Made by a program: the position numbers and the translations under genes. From Flavobacterium aquiphilum (lineage in GTDB: Bacteria; Bacteroidota; Bacteroidia; Flavobacteriales; Flavobacteriaceae), in the NCBI RefSeq assembly GCF_027111335.1, contig NZ_CP114288.1, positions 1,550,001 to 1,614,000 of the forward strand: DNA of 64,000 nt, read 5' to 3'. The notes below the pieces were generated by a model that saw nothing but the letters and a program-made list of their open reading frames with translations, searched no databases and was not told the origin of the DNA. Shown one piece after another: positions 1 through 8,193 of the stretch; position 1 is the first letter of the stretch, and each line of letters begins with the position of its first letter.

Positions 1-48
1 TAAGTACCAAGAATTATCCACTATAGAAGGTATAGTTTCCTTATAATT

Positions 49-756
49 ATGATCGAAAAATATAAAAAAGAAAATGCGAATGATGTAGTTTTCAATTTGG
101 AATACAATTCCGAAAGAAAACCCTTAATCATTCCTGAGTATGGTCGTCATTTGCAAAAATTGATCGAGCAGGCTACCCTTATTGAAGATGATGCAGAACG
201 CAACAAAGCGGCAAAATACATCATTCAGGTGATGGGAAGCTTGAACCCGCACCTGCGTGACGTGCCTGATTTTCAGCATAAACTTTGGGACCAACTTTTC
301 ATTATGTCCGATTTTAAGTTAGTGGCCGATTCGCCTTATCCTATTCCGTCAAGAGAAGTGTTGCAACTGAAACCGGATGTTTTGAAATACCCTCAAAACT
401 ATCCAAAATACAGATATTACGGTAACAACATCAAGTACATGATTGACGTTGCCAATAAATGGGAAGAAGGAGAAATGAAAAGTGCATTGGTGAAAGTAAT
501 TGCCAATCACATGAAAAAATCCTATTTGAGTTGGAATAAGGACACGGTAAAAGACGATGTGATTTTTGAGCATCTTTATGAATTGTCAGATGGGAAACTT
601 AATTTACTGCAAAGTTCAGAGGAGTTGTTAAATACTACCGATTTGCTAAGAACCAATAAAAGAATTTCCAATAAAACAGGACCTTCAGGGCAACCAAAAA
701 TTCAAAGCAACAAGAATAAAACGGGAAAATTAAAACCGTTTCAAAAGAACAAATAA
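49..756 (+). CDS. DUF4290 domain-containing protein
   Basis: A 235-residue soluble protein with no signal peptide or membrane segment. It is recognised as the DUF4290 family, which is largely confined to Bacteroidota and has no established function. The body (about residues 15-190) is predicted mostly helical. The tail from about residue 195 is Lys/Asn/Gln-rich and low-complexity, probably disordered and possibly nucleic-acid binding (inference). It lies directly upstream of murA in the same direction, separated by a 124-nt palindromic repeat. The ATG at 49 is the only plausible start. Family assignment is from recall of the N-terminal region (YNSERKPLIIPEYGRH) and is fairly secure. Confidence 0.8.
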   Translation: MIEKYKKENANDVVFNLEYNSERKPLIIPEYGRHLQKLIEQATLIEDDAERNKAAKYIIQVMGSLNPHLRDVPDFQHKLWDQLFIMSDFKLVADSPYPIPSREVLQLKPDVLKYPQNYPKYRYYGNNIKYMIDVANKWEEGEMKSALVKVIANHMKKSYLSWNKDTVKDDVIFEHLYELSDGKLNLLQSSEELLNTTDLLRTNKRISNKTGPSGQPKIQSNKNKTGKLKPFQKNK

Positions 757-880
757 ATAGATACTAAGATACTGAGATTCTAAGTTTCTGAGATATTGAT
801 TAAAAAACATATAAATCTTAGAAACTTAGAATTTTGTTGTCTTAGAAACTTTAAAAATAAAACATAGATAAAAAAAACAC
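757..880. repeat. Intergenic near-palindrome of AGATTCTAAG-type words
   Basis: The first half (about 764-800) repeats words such as AGATACTAAG and GATTCTAAGTT. The second half (about 812-853) carries their reverse complements (CTTAGAAACTTAGAA, CTTAGAAACTTT). The whole would fold into a long imperfect hairpin. A close relative built from the same words lies at 55718-55826 upstream of the photolyase gene. Confidence 0.6.
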
Positions 881-2197
881 ATGGAAGTTTTCAAAATAGA
901 AGGAGGCGTTCGTCTAAAAGGAGAGGTAATACCTCAAGGGGCAAAAAACGAAGCATTGCAAATTTTGTGTGCTGTACTTTTAACGCCGGAAAAAGTAACA
1001 ATCAACAATATCCCGGATATTATCGATATCAATAAATTGATAAAACTTTTGGGGAATTTGGGAGTTAAAATTGAAAAATTAGGAGCGGGTTCTTATACTT
1101 TTCAATCAGATGAGGTAAATGTTGGGTATCTAGAAACTGAAGCTTTCAAGAAAGAGGGAGGCTCGCTTCGTGGTTCTATCATGATTGTTGGGCCACTTTT
1201 GGCACGTTATGGAAAAGGATATATCCCAAAACCAGGTGGAGACAAAATTGGTCGTAGAAGATTGGATACCCATTTTGAAGGATTCATTAATTTAGGAGCT
1301 AAATTTAGATACAACAGAGAAGACCATTTTTATGGAGTAGAAGCTCCAGATGGACTTGTCGGTGCTAATATGTTATTGGACGAAGCTTCTGTTACAGGAA
1401 CTGCAAATATTGTGATGTCGGCAGTTTTAGCCAAAGGAATAACAACAATTTACAATGCTGCCTGTGAGCCTTATTTGCAACAACTTTGCAAAATGCTAAA
1501 TTCTATGGGGGCTAAAATCACCGGAGTAGGATCAAATTTATTGACTATTGAAGGTGTTGAAAAATTGGGCGGTTGTACCCACAGAATTTTACCGGATATG
1601 ATTGAAATTGGCTCTTGGATTGGTCTTGCGGCTATGACAAGAAGCGAAATCACAATCAAAGATGTAAGTTGGGAGAATCTAGGTTTGATTCCAAATGTAT
1701 TCAGAAAACTCGGAATTACTTTGGAAAAACGTGGAGATGATATTTATATCCCGGAACACAAAGATGGTTACGAAGTAAAAACAGATATTGATGGTTCAAT
1801 CCTTACTATTGCCGATGCACCTTGGCCAGGATTCACCCCTGATTTATTAAGTATCGTATTAGTCGTTGCCACACAAGCCAAAGGTGATGTCTTGATTCAC
1901 CAAAAAATGTTCGAAAGCCGTTTGTTCTTCGTTGATAAACTTATCGATATGGGAGCAAAAATTATGTTGTGTGATCCGCACAGGGCTGTAGTTATTGGTC
2001 ATGATTTTAAATCGGTATTGAAAGCGACAACAATGTCATCTCCTGATATTCGTGCAGGAATCTCATTATTGATTGCGGCATTGTCTGCCAAAGGAACCAG
2101 CACAATCCAAAATATTGAGCAAATTGATAGAGGATATGAGCGAATCGACGAACGTTTAAGAGCGATTGGAGCCAAAATAGTTCGAGAAAAACAATAA
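881..2197 (+). CDS. murA: UDP-N-acetylglucosamine 1-carboxyvinyltransferase (MurA)
   Basis: Cytoplasmic enzyme transferring enolpyruvate from PEP to UDP-GlcNAc, the first committed step of peptidoglycan synthesis. The 438 residues form the two inverted EPSP-synthase-like domains expected of MurA. Lys22-Asn23 in the N-terminal GAKNEAL motif and the loop KPGGDKIGRRRLDTH (about residues 117-131) are clear. In that loop the residue matching E. coli Cys115 is Asp121. Asp-type MurA enzymes are active but are not alkylated by fosfomycin, so intrinsic fosfomycin insensitivity of this target is expected (family knowledge, untested here). A hairpin terminator follows. Assignment is very secure. Confidence 0.97.
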   Translation: MEVFKIEGGVRLKGEVIPQGAKNEALQILCAVLLTPEKVTINNIPDIIDINKLIKLLGNLGVKIEKLGAGSYTFQSDEVNVGYLETEAFKKEGGSLRGSIMIVGPLLARYGKGYIPKPGGDKIGRRRLDTHFEGFINLGAKFRYNREDHFYGVEAPDGLVGANMLLDEASVTGTANIVMSAVLAKGITTIYNAACEPYLQQLCKMLNSMGAKITGVGSNLLTIEGVEKLGGCTHRILPDMIEIGSWIGLAAMTRSEITIKDVSWENLGLIPNVFRKLGITLEKRGDDIYIPEHKDGYEVKTDIDGSILTIADAPWPGFTPDLLSIVLVVATQAKGDVLIHQKMFESRLFFVDKLIDMGAKIMLCDPHRAVVIGHDFKSVLKATTMSSPDIRAGISLLIAALSAKGTSTIQNIEQIDRGYERIDERLRAIGAKIVREKQ

Positions 2198-2216
2198 ATC
2201 ACTAGAATAATAATTT

Positions 2217-2276
2217 TAAAAATCGCTTAAAGAAATTATTTTCAAGAGAAATTAAATTTGTTTAAGCGATTTTTTA
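2217..2276 (+). terminator. Terminator-like hairpin after murA
   Basis: AAAATCGCTTAAA near 2218 is complementary to TTTAAGCGATTTTTT near 2260-2275, with a roughly 30-nt AT-rich loop and a T-run. The loop is long, so efficiency is uncertain. Confidence 0.5.
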
Positions 2277-2295
2277 ATGCAAAAAAAGGAGAAAA

Positions 2296-3162
2296 ATGTC
2301 TAATGAAGAAAAAGCTGTAAAGGCAACCTATTTCAGTATAATTGGGAATACTTCTTTGGCTCTTATAAAAGGTGCGGCCGGCTTTTTTGGAAATTCCTAT
2401 GCTCTGATTGCTGATGCCATTGAATCAACAACCGATATTTTTGCTTCATTTTTGGTTTTGTTTGGTATAAAATATTCCAACAGGCCCGCTGATGAAAATC
2501 ATCCTTATGGACATGGAAGAGCCGAACCATTAATTACTTTTTTGGTGGTTGGTTTTTTAATTACCTCTGCTACAATTATTGGTTATGAGAGTATTGTAAA
2601 TATCCAAACGTCGCATGATTTGCCAAAATCTTGGACACTGTATGTGCTTGGCGCTATTATTCTTTGGAAAGAATATTCGTTTAGATTGGTGATGAGAAGA
2701 AGTAAGGAAACCAACAGTTCTTCGCTGAAAGCTGATGCTTGGCATCACAGAAGCGATGCTCTGACTTCGGTTGCTGCGTTTATTGGAATCTCAATTGCGT
2801 TATTTTTTGGAAAAGGATATGAAGCGGCCGATGATTGGGCAGCTTTATTTGCCGCTTTGTTTATAATTTATAACAGTTACCTGATTTTTAGACCGGCGCT
2901 TGGCGAAATTATGGACGAGCATTTGTATGATGATTTAGTTGAGGAAATCAGGGAGGTTTCGCATGAAGTGAATGGTATTATCGATACCGAAAAATGTTTT
3001 ATCAGAAAAGCGGGAATGAAATATCATGTTGACCTTCATGCCAGAGTAAAAGGATCAATTACAGTAAAGGAAGGACATGATTTGGCCCATTTGCTAAAAG
3101 ATACACTTCGGGAGAAAATACCGGAATTGGGACATGTTCTTATTCATATTGAGCCGGATTAG
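2296..3162 (+). CDS. Cation diffusion facilitator family transporter
   Basis: Inner-membrane divalent metal/proton antiporter of the CDF family (Zn, Fe, Mn or Co export; substrate not resolved). The 288 residues give about six transmembrane helices in residues 10-205, then a cytoplasmic ferredoxin-like domain (about 210-288). Metal-site residues visible are Glu43/Asp47 (ALIADAIESTTD) in helix 2 and His150/Asp154 (WHHRSD) in helix 5, plus the usual DENHPYGHGR loop after helix 2. An acidic Glu where YiiP has Asp could influence metal preference (inference). The gene converges on the DUF5686 gene across a shared terminator. Confidence 0.93.
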   Translation: MSNEEKAVKATYFSIIGNTSLALIKGAAGFFGNSYALIADAIESTTDIFASFLVLFGIKYSNRPADENHPYGHGRAEPLITFLVVGFLITSATIIGYESIVNIQTSHDLPKSWTLYVLGAIILWKEYSFRLVMRRSKETNSSSLKADAWHHRSDALTSVAAFIGISIALFFGKGYEAADDWAALFAALFIIYNSYLIFRPALGEIMDEHLYDDLVEEIREVSHEVNGIIDTEKCFIRKAGMKYHVDLHARVKGSITVKEGHDLAHLLKDTLREKIPELGHVLIHIEPD

Positions 3163-3202
3163 AAAAAAATGCCACGAGTTTTTAAACCCGTGGCATTTTT
3201 TT
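3163..3202. terminator. Bidirectional terminator between convergent genes
   Basis: AAAAAATGCCACGAG, a short loop, then CCCGTGGCATTTTTTTT. The stem is flanked by an A-run and a T-run, so it can serve both the CDF gene and the DUF5686 gene. Confidence 0.85.
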
Positions 3203-5667
3203 TAATTCAGGAATTTTAATCCAAGAACCACACCGTCTTTTTGAAATCCGTTTTGATAGGAACGGACATAATCGACTCGAAGCATTTTGAATTTCCCAAA
3301 ACCTAGGTTGTCCAAACCAACACTATATTCAGAATAGGGGTTTCGATGAGGTATGGAAAGCAGATGATATCCTAAAACCAGGTTTGATTTTAAGAGATTC
3401 AACAGCGGAATTTTATTCATCACATAACCTTTGTCATTATGTTCCGTATGCAATTCAAAATAGCTATCGTTGGTGCTGCTAGTGTAGTAAGGCATTAAAT
3501 TGAATACGTTCAGGTAGCTTTCGGAGAATCCGATGTAGGTTTGGTTACCGTTGAAATGTTTGTAGTCCACAAATGAAATTTGCTCTCCATTAAAGAATTT
3601 GCCTCCTTTAGCACTTAGTGATAAAACGCCTTTGTTTCCTAATGTTGGATTGTATTCGATTTTGGCTTTCAAATGATCATATTCATATTTTTTTTCGCTT
3701 CCTGCAAAACCTTTTTCATAACCTAATGTAAGTGTAGGATAGTTGTCGTTTGGAAAATTGTACTTTCCGTCAGGGCGAGAGAGGTAATATTGGTCGAAAT
3801 TAATTTTCGCATCTATATTGGCTTTTACCAAATTGTATTTTTCGAATGCAGGAGTCGTGTAATCATGTGGTGCCAAAGGATTATTGGAAGTATAGTCTTT
3901 TTGTTTTGGAAAAAAAGTCTGATCTGTAGTGTTTGCTAATGGTTTGTTTTCCAGATAATCGACTTTGGCTTTCATGAAAACTCCGTTGGTGACTTCTCTT
4001 TGGTATAAAAAAGAAGCAAAATTCTTTTCGTAAATCTTCATTAAATTTTCTTCGAAAAATAAAGTTGCAACAGAGTTTAATAACTCTTTTATCGGCTTTT
4101 GTTCATTAAATTGGGCAACTTCGCTTCCTCCCGAAATTTGAATTTCGCTTTTATTTATATTGTTGAATTTATGAATGAAGCTTCCAGTAGATCTGAATTT
4201 ATTTTCGGAGAAACCATAATCAAAATCAACTCCAAAGTTGGTGTATTTCCCTTTTTCTCGGTCGTTTTTTGTGTATGAAAAGCCAGTTCCAATATTCCAA
4301 CCTTGAACCGTATTAAAATTTATTTCTTTTAAAAAACCATCATATTTGGCAGACCATTTTCCAAAGGAATTTTTATAAGTATAGCCGGTAATGATTTCGG
4401 GAACACGGAATTTATTGCTCTTTTTGTCGATAGAATCAAGATAAACTTGAGATTTCTTTTTGGTTTGCAAAATATCTTTCTTGGTATAATCAGTACTTTC
4501 TTCGATGGTTAAAGGGATTGGACGAATTGCATTCCAATATTCATCCCCTTTTTTGTTGGCATTTTCTTCAAATGTCAGGAGTTCTTTTGTAAACGTTTTT
4601 TTTGTGAATTGAGGTTCAAATTCAAAATTAGAAAATACATAGGTAAATTTCCCTGAAACATTGATGCCCAGCATTCCAAATGTAAAATCAATTGTTTGAG
4701 TGGTTTTTACCCAGATTTTTGAATCTGAATTATAACTGAAGTTTTGTTTTAAAGTCAGCAGTTTTAATGCAGGATTTTGCATCTGTTCCCCCTTAATATT
4801 GACATCAACAGCATAAATTGCCCAACTGTCATCAACAATATAAATGTAGCCTTCCATTACGGGATCAGAATCTCTTTTGGGGGTTACTTTTATTTTGTTG
4901 ATTTGCTGATTGTTTTCATTGTAAAAAGAACCTTCCAATTTGTATTTGTAATAACTGAAAGCGTTGTCGGCAATAGGGGAAACCACATTTACATTAAAAT
5001 CTAAATAATTGTCATAAAAATCAAAATTGGCCGAGGCCGCATTGTTAAAACTGAATCCGTTATCATTGCCGCTTACTTTGGAGGCAATAATGGTTTCCTT
5101 CATTTTGTCAGGTTTCTGAAAGGCGATTTTAGAAACGGTTTCTGACAAATAGAGTATTCCGCTGCGTGTGGAATCTAGAACCTCGTCGAACATATCCAAT
5201 TTTTGTCCTAGAATTTTTTTGGGAGCGTCTTTGATTCGGAAAATACCGCGAGAATAGAAATCGGCTTTGTATTTTGCCGTTTTTTCTATGTTTGCTTTTT
5301 TATTTGCAATGGCTTTTTTTATGATTTGATTTGCAGGATTGTCTTTGGGATTGATAACAACTTCATTTAAGGTAAAACTTTCCTCTATTAATTTTACATC
5401 CAAATTATAAGGAAAAGAGGCAATGTCTAACGTTAGTTTTTGAGTTTTAAACCCTAGAAACTGAAAAATAATGGTGTGTTTTCCCTGCTTTTTAGTGCTT
5501 AGTTCATAAAATCCCTGATCGTTGGATGTGGTTCCGTTATAGATGTTGTCTTCGTAGATGGTGACGGAAGGCAAAGGATTTCCTTTTTCGTCAGTTATTT
5601 TGCCTTTAATTTGGGCAAAACTAAAAAGTCCAGAAATTAAAAAAAGAAGCAAAAAAGCGTTTTTCAT
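3202..5667 (-). CDS. Outer-membrane DUF5686 / carboxypeptidase-regulatory-like protein
   Basis: An 821-residue exported protein with a signal peptide (residues 1-18, cleavage after SFA-Q). Next comes a carboxypeptidase-D regulatory-like beta-sandwich (about 20-105, KGKITDEKGNPLPSVTIY), as at the N-terminus of many SusC-type receptors. A large DUF5686 region follows, rich in alternating aromatic/polar strands and ending in an aromatic-containing terminal strand (VVLGLKFLN), typical of an outer-membrane barrel. No TonB plug domain is seen, so it is not a classical receptor. Function is unknown; a role in envelope assembly or transport is inference only. Confidence 0.85.
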   Translation of the reverse strand: MKNAFLLLFLISGLFSFAQIKGKITDEKGNPLPSVTIYEDNIYNGTTSNDQGFYELSTKKQGKHTIIFQFLGFKTQKLTLDIASFPYNLDVKLIEESFTLNEVVINPKDNPANQIIKKAIANKKANIEKTAKYKADFYSRGIFRIKDAPKKILGQKLDMFDEVLDSTRSGILYLSETVSKIAFQKPDKMKETIIASKVSGNDNGFSFNNAASANFDFYDNYLDFNVNVVSPIADNAFSYYKYKLEGSFYNENNQQINKIKVTPKRDSDPVMEGYIYIVDDSWAIYAVDVNIKGEQMQNPALKLLTLKQNFSYNSDSKIWVKTTQTIDFTFGMLGINVSGKFTYVFSNFEFEPQFTKKTFTKELLTFEENANKKGDEYWNAIRPIPLTIEESTDYTKKDILQTKKKSQVYLDSIDKKSNKFRVPEIITGYTYKNSFGKWSAKYDGFLKEINFNTVQGWNIGTGFSYTKNDREKGKYTNFGVDFDYGFSENKFRSTGSFIHKFNNINKSEIQISGGSEVAQFNEQKPIKELLNSVATLFFEENLMKIYEKNFASFLYQREVTNGVFMKAKVDYLENKPLANTTDQTFFPKQKDYTSNNPLAPHDYTTPAFEKYNLVKANIDAKINFDQYYLSRPDGKYNFPNDNYPTLTLGYEKGFAGSEKKYEYDHLKAKIEYNPTLGNKGVLSLSAKGGKFFNGEQISFVDYKHFNGNQTYIGFSESYLNVFNLMPYYTSSTNDSYFELHTEHNDKGYVMNKIPLLNLLKSNLVLGYHLLSIPHRNPYSEYSVGLDNLGFGKFKMLRVDYVRSYQNGFQKDGVVLGLKFLN

Positions 5668-5755
5668 AAAATGTGTTTTTTGATGTTGGACGCTTTTTTG
5701 TAAGTAATGTTACGTAAATACGAAAGTGGTTTTGTTAATTTTTGTATAAAAAATA

Positions 5756-6169
5756 TCACAAAAAAGACTGAATGGCCAAATCATAACTTTTTAAACCAAA
5801 ACCTAAAATTACTCCTTTGGCATTTCCGGAAATATAGGACTGATGCCTGAAACTTTCGCGACCGTAAGTATTTGAAATATGAACTTCTATTACAGGAGTA
5901 GTTACTGCTTTGACAGCGTCACCAATCCCTACGGAAGTATGAGTATAAGCACCTGCATTAAGAATAATGCCATCATAAGTAAAACCACATTCTTGAATTT
6001 TGTCTATCAATTCGCCTTCAATATTGCTTTGGTAGTAAGTAAACTCTATTTGAGGGAACTTGTTTTTTAAAATCTCAAAATAGTCTTCAAAAGTCTGACT
6101 TCCATAAATTTCAGGTTCTCTTTTTCCTAAAAGATTCAAATTAGGTCCGTTGATAATGCAGATTTTCAT
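5756..6169 (-). CDS. aroQ: 3-dehydroquinate dehydratase, type II
   Basis: Catalyses dehydration of 3-dehydroquinate to 3-dehydroshikimate in the shikimate pathway; cytosolic homododecamer in the family. The 137-residue length is normal. The N-terminal signature IINGPNLNLLGKREPEIYG carries the catalytic loop Arg and Tyr. The substrate-binding block is HISNTYGRESFRHQSYIS, and NAGAYTHTS is also typical. The gene stands alone, reading away from the OMP gene across a long AT-rich region. Assignment is secure. Confidence 0.97.
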   Translation of the reverse strand: MKICIINGPNLNLLGKREPEIYGSQTFEDYFEILKNKFPQIEFTYYQSNIEGELIDKIQECGFTYDGIILNAGAYTHTSVGIGDAVKAVTTPVIEVHISNTYGRESFRHQSYISGNAKGVILGFGLKSYDLAIQSFL

Positions 6170-6583
6170 AAATGGTTTGTATTTTATTAAAGTTGGGTTG
6201 GTTCAATTTTACATTTCACCAAAAGATTTCAGAATGTCTGTAAAAATAAAAAAACCGTTTTATATAATTAGATCAGTTTTTATAAAAGTATGTGATATTA
6301 TTTTCTGAACCTAAAACAAGTAGTCAATTTTACAGTTAAATTTTAGGGAAGAGTAATTTTTTTACTCAATTTGAAATTTTAGTATTTAAATCAATTACAG
6401 TTAATTAATGTTTTTCAAATGAATTTGACCAAAATTGATGATTGTCTTTCTCTTATTGTTTTTTGTGAGCATCTTTTATTTTAAATTATTGGTAATTAGT
6501 GTTTTGATAGTTTTAAGTACTTTTTTTAACATATTTTAACAGTTATTTTATATTAAGATTTGGTTGTTTGACGTTAAAAGATA
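6170..6583. other. Long AT-rich intergenic region, no gene seen
   Basis: Divergent space between aroQ and the OMP gene. No ORF with coding character, tRNA or clear stable RNA was found. It is unusually T/A-rich with scattered short inverted words. Its 3' edge holds the OMP promoter. A long 5' regulatory region or a small RNA cannot be excluded by eye. Confidence 0.5.
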
Positions 6584-6591
6584 TAGTTTTG
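6564..6591 (+). promoter_or_regulatory. Bacteroidota-type promoter of the OMP gene
   Basis: TTG at 6564-6566, a 17-nt spacer, and TAGTTTTG at 6584-6591 match the TTG/TAnnTTTG consensus. It leaves a leader of about 26 nt before the ATG at 6624. Confidence 0.6.
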
Positions 6592-6623
6592 TCTTACGAA
6601 ATAACCAATTAATTTAAAAAAAA

Positions 6624-7133
6624 ATGAAAAAGATTATTTTATCAATGGTTGCTGTTTTAGCATTTGGTTTTGCAAATGCACAAGAACAAACAAAAAAAGG
6701 AAAATGGTTAGTTGAAGCTAACACAAACTTTGGAACTCCAATGGCCGGTAACACAAGTTTTCAATTATCATCTGAAGATGGAGAAACTAATTGGAACTTA
6801 GGGGCTGAGGCTGGTTACTTTGTTATTGATAATTTAGCTGTTAAGGCAGGTTTGGGTTACGGAGATTTTGGTACTAATGTTTTCTCTTATAAAGTAGGAG
6901 CAAAATATTATTTGTTAAATAAATTTCCTTTGGAGGCTTCTTTTACTGGAGCAAGCTTAGAAAATGCTAATGAAAATCCATCTTATTTTGGATTGCAAGG
7001 TGGATATGCATGGTTTATTGGGCCAAATATATCTCTTGAGCCTGGTCTTCGTTATAATATTACTTTAAATGATAATTATGGAAGTGGAAAAGATATTTTC
7101 CAATTGAACATTGGATTTGCATTACATTTCTAA
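6624..7133 (+). CDS. Small outer-membrane beta-barrel protein
   Basis: 169 residues: a signal peptide (1-19, FGFANA-QEQ), then about eight amphipathic strands ending in a C-terminal phenylalanine (LNIGFALHF), the classic barrel-insertion signal. It resembles the OmpA-like/OmpW-like 'outer membrane beta-barrel protein' group of flavobacteria, but no peptidoglycan-binding domain is present. The strong promoter upstream and tidy terminator downstream suggest a well-expressed monocistronic gene. The precise role is not known. Confidence 0.85.
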   Translation: MKKIILSMVAVLAFGFANAQEQTKKGKWLVEANTNFGTPMAGNTSFQLSSEDGETNWNLGAEAGYFVIDNLAVKAGLGYGDFGTNVFSYKVGAKYYLLNKFPLEASFTGASLENANENPSYFGLQGGYAWFIGPNISLEPGLRYNITLNDNYGSGKDIFQLNIGFALHF

Positions 7134-7153
7134 TCAAAAGAAAAACAATATTT

Positions 7154-7185
7154 AAAACCTTCCTTAATCCGGAAGGTTTTTTTAT
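7154..7185 (+). terminator. Terminator of the OMP gene
   Basis: AAAACCTTCC, loop TTAATCC, GGAAGGTTTTTTT: a perfect 10-bp stem followed by a T-run. Confidence 0.9.
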
Positions 7186-7212
7186 GCTTAAAAAATATGT
7201 TACTTTGGCTTT

Positions 7213-8109
7213 ATGAATTGGGAATCGTATTTAAAGAGTTATCAGTCTTACTTGAAGATTGAAAGAGGGTTATCAAAAAATACTATTGATAATTATTCTT
7301 TTGATATTGAGCGCTTATGTTTGTTTTTAAACCAAAATTCGATTCAGGTTTCACCAATAAACATCAAAGAAGAAACATTGCAACAATTTATTTATGCCGT
7401 TTCCAAAGAAGTAAATCCACGTTCACAGGCCAGGATAATTTCGGGACTGAAAAGCTTTTTTTCGTATTTGATTTTCGAAGATTTTAGAACTGACAATCCT
7501 TTGGAATTGATAGAATCTCCCAAAACAGGTCGTAAACTACCCGACACTCTTGCAGTTGAAGAAATCGATGCTATTATATCGGCAATTGATTTGAGTTCGA
7601 ATGAAGGCGAACGCAATCGGGCTTTGCTGGAAACTTTATACGGTTGTGGGCTTCGGGTTTCTGAACTGGTCGCCTTAAAAATATCCGACTTATTTTTTGA
7701 AGAAGGATTTATTAAAATTACCGGAAAAGGGAATAAACAGCGCTTTGTTCCGGTTGGCGATTTGACCCAAAAATATATAACCATTTATAGAAATAATATC
7801 CGTAATCATCTTAATATTCAAAAAGGGTTTGAGGATACTTTGTTTTTAAACAGAAGAGGCAGGCAGTTAACCCGTGCGATGATTTTTACGATAATTAAGG
7901 ATTTGACAGTGAAAATCAATTTGAATAAAAAAATTAGTCCGCATACTTTCAGGCATTCTTTCGCTACTCATCTGTTGGAAAATGGTGCCGATTTACGATC
8001 GATTCAGTTGATGCTTGGTCATGAATCCATTACGACTACGGAGATTTATGTTCATTTGGATAGAAAGTTTCTTACCGAAGTGATGAATGCCTATCACCCA
8101 AGGAAATAA
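7213..8109 (+). CDS. xerD: Tyrosine recombinase, XerD-like
   Basis: Site-specific tyrosine recombinase expected to resolve chromosome dimers at dif with a XerC-type partner. It has 298 residues: an N-terminal SAM-like core-binding domain (about 1-90, WESYLKSYQSYLKIERGLS) and a catalytic domain (about 110-295). The catalytic set is complete: Arg148 (CGLRVSEL), Lys173 (GKGNKQR), His244 and Arg247 (SPHTFRHSFATHLLENGAD), His270 (LMLGHESI), Tyr279 (TTTEIYVH). The normal length and absence of phage neighbours argue for the housekeeping Xer rather than an integrase. XerC versus XerD cannot be decided from sequence alone. Confidence 0.9.
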   Translation: MNWESYLKSYQSYLKIERGLSKNTIDNYSFDIERLCLFLNQNSIQVSPINIKEETLQQFIYAVSKEVNPRSQARIISGLKSFFSYLIFEDFRTDNPLELIESPKTGRKLPDTLAVEEIDAIISAIDLSSNEGERNRALLETLYGCGLRVSELVALKISDLFFEEGFIKITGKGNKQRFVPVGDLTQKYITIYRNNIRNHLNIQKGFEDTLFLNRRGRQLTRAMIFTIIKDLTVKINLNKKISPHTFRHSFATHLLENGADLRSIQLMLGHESITTTEIYVHLDRKFLTEVMNAYHPRK

Positions 8110-8193
8110 TTTTAGATGAAATTCAGTATTTTGTGTTAATATCTGTTTGTAATTCAATATTTTTGCCATTACATTAAAAAAACATTATAAATA

